From CAZHOV01 sp964534315 (GTDB taxonomy: Bacteria; Bacteroidota; Bacteroidia; Chitinophagales; Saprospiraceae): DNA of 64,000 nucleotides. The stretch spans positions 1 through 64,000 of the forward strand of contig CAZHOV010000009.1 of the NCBI GenBank assembly GCA_964534315.1. The letters are read 5' to 3'. How positions within the stretch are numbered: the stretch's first letter is position 1; each line of letters opens with the position of its first letter. Below, piece by piece: positions 1 through 7,452 of the stretch. A program made the translations under genes and the position numbers. The notes below the pieces were generated by a model that saw only the letters and a list, made by a program, of their open reading frames with translations, was not told where the DNA came from and made no database searches.

Positions 1-840
1 AAGGCTATCCATTATGGCGCTCCTAACCAGACGTTCGTCGATCTGCTCGCCTTTTTGCGCTTTGAACTGTAAAAATTCCAACTCATCGCTATAAGGGGCC
101 AGTGATTCGAATAGATCCTTGGTCAACCGCTGATTGACGGGAATATTTTGAGTATTGTATTTATCGCTAGCTCCCCGAATGATGATTTCCCGTTGGCTTT
201 TTTCGGGCAATATCCAGTCCAGTACTTCGTCGTTATTAATGTAAAGCCCCCAGGGCAGATCGTTTTGCTCATCTGGCGATTCGTCTTCAAAGCTGGCAGA
301 GCGGTAGAGCTGGATGGTTAGGGATTGATCCTGGGCTTTCAGCTTTGCTGTGGCGGCATCAAAGGCTTCCTTCAGCGTGTTTCCTTTCGAGAGGCTGTGA
401 TAAAACTGATGAGCAAAACGGGTAGCTTTGGTATCATTGACAGGTGCGTTGGTAGCAATGATGGCAGATATTCCCAACTCCAGTAATCTTTGTACCTGTG
501 GAAGAGTCGAGCAACCATTCAAAAAAACGATTTGGAGGTTGTCTTGCTGGGCTAATAATTCAGCGATGCCCTCAGCATTGGCACTTTGATCGGTTAAGAT
601 GAGTTCCTGCGATTCGGCATGCCCGCCATAATGAAACAGGATCACCCGGTCTTTGAAATCGGTCAGATATTGGGCTATTGAATCAATGGAGGCAAAAGAA
701 TCTCTATGGAGCAAGTAGCGCTGATCGCTAGCTCCGGGAGAAAGATGTCTGTAAATGCCTTCGTCTTCTTCCTGAAGTTTTTTCAAAGGGGCTTCCTGGT
801 TATTGGCGAAAGCCATAAATATAACAGGAATGGATGCCAT
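1..840 (-). CDS. CHAT domain (caspase-like peptidase) protein, C-terminus beyond window
   Basis: The frame is open from an ATG at 840 to the window edge, giving the first 280 residues of a longer protein. The N-terminal ~215 residues look like a CHAT (caspase HetF-associated) domain: the His of HYGGHAE (about H74) follows a hydrophobic strand, and the Cys of FLNGCST (about C110) follows the next strand, which is the caspase-clan dyad layout. Residues after ~220 are charged and helical and probably lead into a further domain that cannot be seen. In Bacteroidota such N-terminal CHAT domains are often fused to STAND-type NTPases or repeats; that fusion is inference here. There is no signal peptide, so it should be cytoplasmic. 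It starts 3 nt after the stop of the C1 peptidase gene and is probably co-transcribed with it. Confidence 0.75.
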   Translation of the reverse strand, partial: MASIPVIFMAFANNQEAPLKKLQEEDEGIYRHLSPGASDQRYLLHRDSFASIDSIAQYLTDFKDRVILFHYGGHAESQELILTDQSANAEGIAELLAQQDNLQIVFLNGCSTLPQVQRLLELGISAIIATNAPVNDTKATRFAHQFYHSLSKGNTLKEAFDAATAKLKAQDQSLTIQLYRSASFEDESPDEQNDLPWGLYINNDEVLDWILPEKSQREIIIRGASDKYNTQNIPVNQRLTKDLFESLAPYSDELEFLQFKAQKGEQIDERLVRSAIMDSL

Positions 841-843
841 ATA

Positions 844-2007
844 TTAAATTCCTAGTTTTTCTCGTACAATTCTTGGGATCGCTTCTTTATGAACGAGGAT
901 AGAGACGGTGTTCATCGCAAAATAGGCTTTTGACGCATAAATATAGCCCTCGAAGCCCAATCCTTTGCTTCCCCATGAGTTTTTAATAATGTAATATTCT
1001 TGATCATCCTGATCCATCGCCATGCCAACGACGTGCATGAGGTGATCATCCGTAAGAGTGTAATTTTCGAATGCTTCCTGCCGGATTTGCTGGGTAATTT
1101 CTTTTTGGGGATGTGGTTTTTGAAAATACGTTTGCTTTTCTTCAGCGGAGATATCAGCCCAGTTTTTTTGTGGGACAATAGCCAGTCCCTGACGCGCTGA
1201 GAATCCGGGATCGCTAACGTCGCCATCCCATTCTACCGTATATCCCTGGCGGAGTGCATAGTCGGCTACAAAAAGAAGGTCTTCAAGCGGTACATTATAA
1301 AAGGAGCCGTCTGCGAAATTATCCGGAATTTCCAGAACAAACTGTTCGTAAAACGGATGATGAGAAAAAGAAGTCAGGGAGACATAGTCATCCGGATTCA
1401 ATCCGACTACCTGTTCAGCAAAAGATTGGGGGGTGAACGTTTTCCCCTTATATTCAAATTGTTCGGGAACCGCTCCCAGTTTTTTATCCAGGATTTCATT
1501 TACCTGATCTTTCCACTTCATATCTAGTGGGCGGCTTTCCATTGCTTCATCCATTACGCTCTTCAAGTCTTTGACCAGCGTGCTGTGGTCATGAACCTTT
1601 TCATTGTTGGGCTTGCCGCTATACACTGACTCCGGCACGATGCCATGGTCGCGGAGGGCAAAAATCACATCATGGCCAAGGCTGCCCTCGCTAAAATTTG
1701 TCGTTCCGTGGTATCGAATATATTTTTGTGCTTTCTTCGGATAAGTGTGACGAACAATAAACATCTCAGAAAGATCTATGGGCTCTTTTCCCAAGCGCAT
1801 CATCTCTGCCTCCAAAAAAGAAACAGTAGAGAAACTCCAGCAGGTGCCGGTTCGGTCCTGGCTTTTCACCGCTGTACATTCGCTTTGGGTAACAATAGTA
1901 AATTGATAATCGTCTTTGGCAGCGGTCTCCTGAGCCTGAAGGGGTAGGAAAGAAGCAGTACCTAGGAAAAGGAATAAGATGTTAAGCAGATTATTATAAA
2001 ACGTCAT
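844..2007 (-). CDS. Secreted C1B-type cysteine peptidase (bleomycin hydrolase/aminopeptidase C-like)
   Basis: The 387-residue protein begins with a type I signal peptide (hydrophobic residues ~7-22, cleavage near LQAQ) and so should act in the periplasm or outside. The papain-clan elements are visible: Gln50 and Cys56 in SQDRTGTCWSF, His325 in MHVVGMA and Asn343 in IIKNSWG. The long insertion between them and the C-terminal layout match the PF03051 bleomycin hydrolase group rather than short papains. The family hydrolyses peptides, usually with aminopeptidase activity; the substrate is unknown. The ATG at 2007 is followed by a good signal peptide. It is the first gene of a probable two-gene unit with the CHAT protein. 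The upstream DNA carries an octamer array. Confidence 0.88.
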   Translation of the reverse strand: MTFYNNLLNILFLFLGTASFLPLQAQETAAKDDYQFTIVTQSECTAVKSQDRTGTCWSFSTVSFLEAEMMRLGKEPIDLSEMFIVRHTYPKKAQKYIRYHGTTNFSEGSLGHDVIFALRDHGIVPESVYSGKPNNEKVHDHSTLVKDLKSVMDEAMESRPLDMKWKDQVNEILDKKLGAVPEQFEYKGKTFTPQSFAEQVVGLNPDDYVSLTSFSHHPFYEQFVLEIPDNFADGSFYNVPLEDLLFVADYALRQGYTVEWDGDVSDPGFSARQGLAIVPQKNWADISAEEKQTYFQKPHPQKEITQQIRQEAFENYTLTDDHLMHVVGMAMDQDDQEYYIIKNSWGSKGLGFEGYIYASKAYFAMNTVSILVHKEAIPRIVREKLGI

Positions 2008-2188
2008 GATGGATTAATTATAGAATAAAAATTTAATATTAGAATAATTTTTTATAAAAACCAAATTGAGAAAGCTAACCGTAAGCAGTGAACAGTTAAT
2101 TTTTCTTATACTAATATCTATATTTTGTGAAGCTATGGAAATCATGGGTTTTCACATAGTCGAGTAGTGACGAGATCGTTTTTATGCG
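2008..2188. promoter_or_regulatory. Leader region of the C1 peptidase gene
   Basis: This AT-rich stretch separates the peptidase start from the octamer array at 2189-2268. It must contain the promoter for the minus-strand peptidase-CHAT unit. I see no clean Bacteroidota -7 box (TAnnTTTG) or operator, so the call rests on position alone. Confidence 0.3.
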
Positions 2189-2268
2189 CTTTCCTATTTT
2201 CCTACTTTCCTACCTTCCTATTTTCCAAATTTCCTATTTTCCTATTTTCCTACCTTCCTACTTTCCAT
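2189..2268. repeat. Octamer tandem array, unit YTTTCCTA, 10 units
   Basis: Ten consecutive 8-nt units fill this interval exactly; most are TTTTCCTA, CTTTCCTA or CCTTCCTA, and one is TTTTCCAA. On the minus strand the unit reads TAGGAAAR. The array ends 2 nt from the stop codon of the FtsX-like gene at 2271. The same monomer recurs at 63083-63210 in the same orientation relative to the gene that ends there. Confidence 0.9.
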
Positions 2269-2270
2269 CC

Positions 2271-3446
2271 TTACTCAAATAGGGCAATCACATTCTTCCG
2301 TATATTGGTCAGGTTGACGATGACGAAAAGGGCTGCAAACAAGATAGCAGCCAGGATGACGGTCCAGTGGGGAACAAATGGAAGCTCGAAGCCCTGAGTA
2401 GTGAACCACTCTACCTGGAAGTACCTGGAAAGAAGGAGGGCTATGATTGTTCCTACAAAAACGAAGGCGAAGAGCGTAATCATTCGTTTCGTTAAGACCT
2501 GGGAAAGTTGTTTGTGTTTGTAGCCCAACTGGAGTAACAGGCTGATGGACTGGCTGGATTTGGAAATAAGCAATTGAAAGTTTAGGACAAATAAAAGAAC
2601 AGAAAGCAGGACTATTACGATACCAATAAAGGCCAGGAAGCCTACTACCAGTGCAATCAGCGTTCCAACCTGGCCACCGATCAATTTTCCGCTGCTGATC
2701 TCATAGTTGTTTTCGTCCAGAAAAGCTGTAAATTCTTTAGCATATGGATTGGATACTTCCATGATAAGCCGGGAAGACTTTCCTGAGGAGCCATCGCCAA
2801 AATTTTTATTGGCCCATTCCATAAAGTTTTGGGGAACAATGATGGAGTTGATACGATCGCTGAAGCCAACGATCTGACCTTGCATTGTTTTTCTACTCCT
2901 GTTTCCTCTGAGTATGATATCAATAGTCACCCGTTTGATGGTTTTTGGGGTAAACTGGGGAAGCCCCTGACTGGGTGCAAACCCGAAATTATATAATGCC
3001 AGGTAATCCCTGGAGATAATGATCGGAATGTCGTTTTGCCCCTCTTTCCATTCAAACTTGCGGGTTGATACATCCAAAAATTTACCAGGGACGGCTTCGA
3101 AAAATAATTCTGTGTAAAAGCCGAGCATCTTACTGGAAGCACTTACTTTGTAGCGGTTGGAAGAAAACACATCAGCATCAAGTACAAAGGGTTGTTGAAG
3201 AATCTTTTCAATCTCTTCCTCGTTGAAGGCAGCATTGGCACCAAGGGTATTAAAAAAATTGACCTTTTTATTGATGATAACGTAGCGATCATCTTTTGAG
3301 CCTCCCTTGCCGGTGAGGAAAGACAGATCCTGATAAAACTGGATGGCGATCAGCAATAAGAGCAGGCCGATAAAAGCTCCAAAAGCAGCTCCAAAGATCT
3401 GCCAGCGATTATTTTCTTTCCACAACAATTTGTCAATGAGGTTCAT
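2271..3446 (-). CDS. FtsX/MacB-like ABC transporter permease
   Basis: The 391-residue protein has one N-terminal membrane segment (~16-36), a large periplasmic region (~40-260) and three C-terminal membrane segments starting near GTLIALVVGFLAFIGIVIV. This is the FtsX-like permease topology used by MacB- and LolC-type systems, which act mechanically on periplasmic or outer-membrane substrates. No ATPase gene lies next to it, so the partner must be elsewhere. The topology gives the family; the substrate is unknown. The ATG at 3446 directly precedes the first membrane segment. The octamer array lies immediately beyond its stop. Confidence 0.78.
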   Translation of the reverse strand: MNLIDKLLWKENNRWQIFGAAFGAFIGLLLLLIAIQFYQDLSFLTGKGGSKDDRYVIINKKVNFFNTLGANAAFNEEEIEKILQQPFVLDADVFSSNRYKVSASSKMLGFYTELFFEAVPGKFLDVSTRKFEWKEGQNDIPIIISRDYLALYNFGFAPSQGLPQFTPKTIKRVTIDIILRGNRSRKTMQGQIVGFSDRINSIIVPQNFMEWANKNFGDGSSGKSSRLIMEVSNPYAKEFTAFLDENNYEISSGKLIGGQVGTLIALVVGFLAFIGIVIVLLSVLLFVLNFQLLISKSSQSISLLLQLGYKHKQLSQVLTKRMITLFAFVFVGTIIALLLSRYFQVEWFTTQGFELPFVPHWTVILAAILFAALFVIVNLTNIRKNVIALFE

Positions 3447-3516
3447 GTAGTACTTTTTGGAAAAAGGACAAAGGAAAAAGAATCAAGGAACAAAGCAAAA
3501 ATAGTATCTTTGGGCC

Positions 3517-5060
3517 ATGAACGAAAAAATATTGATCATCGATTTCGGCTCACAGTATACGCAATTGATTGCACGCCGCATAAGAGAATTGCATATTTAC
3601 AGTGAAATTGCGCCATTCAATAAGATTCCTTCTATAGACGATTCCATTAAGGCGATTATTTTGTCGGGTAGTCCTTTTTCTGTAACTGATGAGCGGGCAC
3701 TGCACATTGATATGGACAAGGTTATTGGCAAGCGGCCGGTATTGGCTGTCTGTTATGGCGCGCAACTCATTGCCGACCACTATGGCGGACGAGTAGCCCC
3801 TTCCAATAAAAGAGAATATGGTAAAGCCAACCTAAAACATCCTAAATTTGAAGATCCCTTATTTGATGGTATCCCGGATGGCTCGCAGGTGTGGATGTCT
3901 CATGGCGATACCATTGAGCAAATACCGGATACCTTTCAGTTGTTGGCGGGAACCCGGAATATAGACGTCGCTGTGTTCAAATCTAAAGATGGCGCTTTTG
4001 ATCATCCTGTATATTGCCTTCAGTTTCACCCGGAGGTAACGCACAGCATATACGGCCCGGCGCTGTTAAAGAACTTTACTATGGATATTGCGGGATGTAC
4101 AGGAAACTGGACGCCTATTTCGTTTATTGAAGAAACCGTTGAACAACTGCGTAACCAGATTGGAAAGGAAAAAGTCATTATGGCGCTTTCCGGTGGAGTG
4201 GATTCTACTGTCGGTGNNNNNNNNNNCTACATCAAGCTATTGGTGATCAATTGATTTGCTTTTTTGTGGATAATGGCTTGCTCAGAAAAAATGAATTTGA
4301 TGAAGTACTGGCTTCGTACGAAGGAATGGGTTTTAATATAGAAGGGATAGATGCTCGTCAGCGCTTTTGGTCAGCACTTAGAGGCGTGACCGACCCCGAA
4401 AAAAAACGTAAAATAATAGGGGGGCTTTTTATTGAAATATTCGAAGAGGAATCGGAGGCTCACCCGGAAGCTTCCTGGCTTGGCCAGGGAACCATTTATC
4501 CGGATGTGATCGAGTCGGTTTCGGTTCATGGTCCGTCAGTGACGATTAAATCACACCATAATGTGGGAGGATTGCCGGATATTCTTAAATTGAAAATTGT
4601 GGAGCCTTTACGCATGTTGTTTAAGGATGAAGTGCGGCATGTCGGAACAGCGCTAGGCATTCCGGATGAGATTTTGCACCGTCATCCTTTTCCAGGGCCC
4701 GGATTGGCGATTCGAATATTAGGCGAAATTACACCTGAAAAAGTGGCTTTGTTGCAAGAAGCCGATGCCATTTACATCCAAAAATTAAAGGCACACAATT
4801 TGTACGATCAGGTTTGGCAGGCGGGAGCAGTCTTGTTGCCGATCAATACAGTGGGAGTAATGGGTGATGAGCGGACCTATGAATTAACAGTTGCCTTGAG
4901 AGCGGTGAATTCAAGAGATGGGATGACTGCCGAGTGGAGCAGACTGCCCCATGATTTTTTAGCGGAAGTATCCAGTGAAATTATCAATAATGTAAAAGGA
5001 ATAAACAGAGTTGTTTATGATATCAGCACCAAACCTCCGGCTACCATTGAATGGGAGTAG
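3517..5060 (+). CDS. guaA: GMP synthase (glutamine-hydrolysing), interrupted by an assembly gap
   Basis: This enzyme amidates XMP to GMP. The N-terminal class I glutamine amidotransferase domain has its nucleophile Cys79 in AVCYGAQ and the HPE motif in QFHPEVTHS. The ATP-pyrophosphatase P-loop SGGVDS follows, then the C-terminal dimerisation domain ending PATIEWE. Ten Ns at 4217-4226 shift the apparent frame just after SGGVDSTVG; reading resumes as LHQAIGDQ from 4227. If the true gap is 8 nt (or 8+3n), the frame closes and the protein has about 513 residues, normal for GuaA. It is therefore intact in all likelihood. Its last ~44 nt overlap the next gene. Confidence 0.96.
4217..4226. other. 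Assembly gap (10 N) inside guaA
   Basis: Ten Ns interrupt the PP-loop segment of guaA. The open frames on the two sides differ by 2 nt, and alignment to the usual GuaA sequence suggests 8 missing nucleotides. The run is therefore a placeholder, not a measured length. Confidence 0.98.
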
Positions 5061-6432
5061 ATGGCTTGTCTTTTTTTGTGTATCCATCTTTTTCTTTTCG
5101 TCTTGCGGTCTCTTCCGAAAAGCTCCCAAAGAGCCTAGAGAGCGAGATGATAAAGAGGAAGTACTTGATCCCATAGAGGGGAAAACCAGCCGACCTGACG
5201 ATGTAACCAATGATACCATAACCCCTCTTGATAGTCTGGAAAATGTTGTGATTGATTCTCTGGAAATGGGTAGGGATACTCAGCAGTTGGAAATTCTTGA
5301 TACTTTTAAGCGTTCAATCTACCGGGTAACGTATCTGTTGCCATTTCTTACGGACAGATTTGATTACCTTAACGATAAGATCGACGAAAAATCTTTATTG
5401 GCCCTCAATTTCTATGAAGGCGCTAAGTTGGCCATAGATTCGCTTTCCCAAACTGGACCAACCCTTGAAATTAGTGTCATGGATTCCAGAGCTTCCACCA
5501 GTTATGTTCAAGATCTTTTAGATGATCCGCGAATCCGCGATGCTCATGTCATCATTGGCCCCGCCCGCTCATCAGTAGTAAATATGGTGGCGGATTATGC
5601 GAAGGAAAAGGGTATTATCCTATTTTCGCCCTTCACCCCCCGCACTGATATTACCCTAGAGAATCCTTATTACATACAGCTGAAACCCTCTTTAGCTGCG
5701 CATTGTAAAGGGATTACCAAGCATGTCCTGGATCGCTTTGATCCTGCACAGGTGTCACTGGTTTGCAGAGATAAACCGGCAGAAGTAGAACGATTTAACT
5801 ATTTTCAAGAGGCCCAAAAGAAGTATTTCATGGATCCTGAAGTTGCTCCCTTTAATGAAATAATCATCCCAGACGATACGGAAGGGTTTCAGGAAATGGA
5901 TCTAAGTCCTTATATTCTGGGTGATACGACTTCTGTTTTTGTTGTTCCTAGCTGGTCAAGCCAAGCATTTGTGTACTCCTTTTTGAGGCAATTAAACATC
6001 AGCCGTATGGAGTCAAATGTAGTGGTTTACGGAATGCCCCAATGGATGGAATATGACCTGCCCAACTTTGATATTTATGAAAATCTGAATGTTCACGTCA
6101 GTAGCTCCACCTATTTCGATCCTTATGACCCCAAGATCAAACGGTTCAAGCAGCAATTCTATCTTAATTTCGGCATGCCACCCACAGAACATGCTTTTGT
6201 AGGCTATGATATTACACTGATGGTAGGGGATCTGCTCAACAAACATGGATTATACCTGATTAATATTTTAGATCAAATGGATCAGCAATACTTACATACG
6301 TTCTTCAATTTTGAACGTGTTCCCCTGGAAACAGACGAACCCCTTGAAGATTTCTCCAGATTTAAGCAGTACGAAAATGTATACATCAACATCCTGGAGT
6401 TTGAAGATTATTATTTTCAAAAAAGAAATTAA
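5017..6432 (+). CDS. Lipoprotein with type 1 periplasmic-binding-protein fold
   Basis: The N-terminus has a hydrophobic stretch and lipobox ending FFFSSCG (Cys ~30), so it should be a lipoprotein. Residues ~95-460 resemble type 1 periplasmic binding proteins of the LivJ/LivK or ABC-substrate-receptor kind: YEGAKLAIDSL, HVIIGPARSS (cf. the usual IGPxxS loop) and VGYDITLMVGDLL near the end. Bacteroidota often use this fold in lipoproteins that are not linked to an ABC transporter, and none is seen here. An ATG at 5017 is chosen; a TTG at 5011 is in the same frame, and a TTG at 5047 would also keep the lipobox. The gene overlaps guaA by 44 nt, which suggests translational coupling. Ligand unknown. 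Confidence 0.8.
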   Translation: MISAPNLRLPLNGSRWLVFFCVSIFFFSSCGLFRKAPKEPRERDDKEEVLDPIEGKTSRPDDVTNDTITPLDSLENVVIDSLEMGRDTQQLEILDTFKRSIYRVTYLLPFLTDRFDYLNDKIDEKSLLALNFYEGAKLAIDSLSQTGPTLEISVMDSRASTSYVQDLLDDPRIRDAHVIIGPARSSVVNMVADYAKEKGIILFSPFTPRTDITLENPYYIQLKPSLAAHCKGITKHVLDRFDPAQVSLVCRDKPAEVERFNYFQEAQKKYFMDPEVAPFNEIIIPDDTEGFQEMDLSPYILGDTTSVFVVPSWSSQAFVYSFLRQLNISRMESNVVVYGMPQWMEYDLPNFDIYENLNVHVSSSTYFDPYDPKIKRFKQQFYLNFGMPPTEHAFVGYDITLMVGDLLNKHGLYLINILDQMDQQYLHTFFNFERVPLETDEPLEDFSRFKQYENVYINILEFEDYYFQKRN

Positions 6433-6436
6433 ATAG

Positions 6437-6460
6437 GTGAACGGTAAACAGACCGTTCAC
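6437..6460. promoter_or_regulatory. Perfect 9-bp hairpin between two plus-strand genes
   Basis: GTGAACGGT (6437-6445) pairs perfectly with ACCGTTCAC (6452-6460) around a 6-nt loop. It lies just after the lipoprotein stop and before the ATG of the MBL hydrolase. There is no T-run, so it is not a classical terminator; it could be an attenuating or processing structure. A CGTTCAC copy follows directly. Confidence 0.5.
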
Positions 6461-6472
6461 CGTTCACATACT

Positions 6473-7309
6473 ATGAAACTAACCACAATAAATACCGGCT
6501 TTTTTAAACTTGATGGAGGCGCCATGTTTGGCATCGTTCCCAAGAAATTATGGAACCGTATGAATGCGGCGGATGATAATAATATGTGTACCTGGGCTAT
6601 GCGGTGTTTACTCATCGAAACAGGTGACCGAAAAATATTGGTGGATACCGGGATTGGCGATAAGCAGGATGAAAAATTTCGTTCCTATTTTGAGCCTCAC
6701 GGAGAGGATAGCTTATTGGGGTCTGTTGAAAACACAAAACTTTCTGCAGAAGATATCACTGATGTTTTTCTTACTCACCTACACTTTGACCATGTAGGAG
6801 GGGCGGTAAAAAAAGATGCTGATGGCCATTTAGTACCCACCTTTCCCAATGCTACCTACTGGTCGAATGAAGTACATTGGAACTGGGCGATGCAACCCAA
6901 TGCCAGAGAAAAAGCCAGCTTTCTAAAAGAGAACTTTGTACCGCTCCAAGAGGCTGATCAATTAAAGTTTATCGATTTCTCCGCCGATCGGATCAACTGG
7001 TTGCCAGGTATTGATCTCCAGCTAGTTTATGGCCATACCGAAGCCATGATGCTCCTACTCCTCGACTGGAATGGCCGAAAATTAGTTTACTGTGCAGATT
7101 TAATTCCTTCTTCTCATCATATTGGTCTTCCCTACATCATGAGCTATGATGTAAGACCGCTACACACCCTGGAGGAAAAGACAAAATTATTGGAAGAAGC
7201 CGTTGAGAAAGACTACTTGCTCTATTTTGAGCACGATCCGAAAATCCCTCGTGTTTCTTTGAAAAGAGATGAAAGGGGAAGAATTGTTTTGGATAAAGTG
7301 GTGGAGTAG
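6473..7309 (+). CDS. Metallo-beta-lactamase-fold hydrolase
   Basis: The 278-residue protein carries the binuclear zinc motif HxHxDH in LTHLHFDHVGGA, followed by the later His of YGHTEAM and the Asp of VYCADLIPSSHH. The N-terminus (TTINTGFFKLDGGAMFG) is typical of the lactonase/parathion-hydrolase-like MBL group. Members hydrolyse lactones, esters or phosphotriesters; the substrate cannot be read from the sequence. There is no signal peptide. The ATG at 6473 is preferred over a GTG at 6437 that lies inside the hairpin and would add a non-family extension. A second MBL protein at 33077-33886 belongs to the same broad family. Confidence 0.9.
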   Translation: MKLTTINTGFFKLDGGAMFGIVPKKLWNRMNAADDNNMCTWAMRCLLIETGDRKILVDTGIGDKQDEKFRSYFEPHGEDSLLGSVENTKLSAEDITDVFLTHLHFDHVGGAVKKDADGHLVPTFPNATYWSNEVHWNWAMQPNAREKASFLKENFVPLQEADQLKFIDFSADRINWLPGIDLQLVYGHTEAMMLLLLDWNGRKLVYCADLIPSSHHIGLPYIMSYDVRPLHTLEEKTKLLEEAVEKDYLLYFEHDPKIPRVSLKRDERGRIVLDKVVE

Positions 7310-7319
7310 TTGGTGCGGT

Positions 7320-7441
7320 AGGTGGAGTACACCTGAATTATCCGGCACCTTAGTGGTGGCTGGATAACCCAATGAGGTGGAGTACACCTGAATTATCCGA
7401 CACCTTGTAGGTGGCTGGATAATTCTAGGTGTACTCCACCT
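7320..7441. repeat. Duplicated palindromic element; second copy folds into a long nested hairpin
   Basis: A ~49-nt unit starting GGTGGAGTACACC occurs twice (about 7321-7369 and 7376-7424). After the second copy an inverted arm follows, so 7375-7389 pairs with 7427-7441 over 15 bp, 7390-7398 pairs with 7417-7425 over 9 bp, and GACACC pairs with GGTGGC with one mismatch. The whole sits between convergent genes, where it could terminate both. The first copy lacks the returning arm. Confidence 0.85.
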
Positions 7442-7452
7442 AGGAGGATAAA

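Noticed and set aside
3517..4254. guaA as a frameshifted pseudogene
   Set aside because: The frame break coincides exactly with the N gap, and both halves are fully conserved; the gap length explains it.
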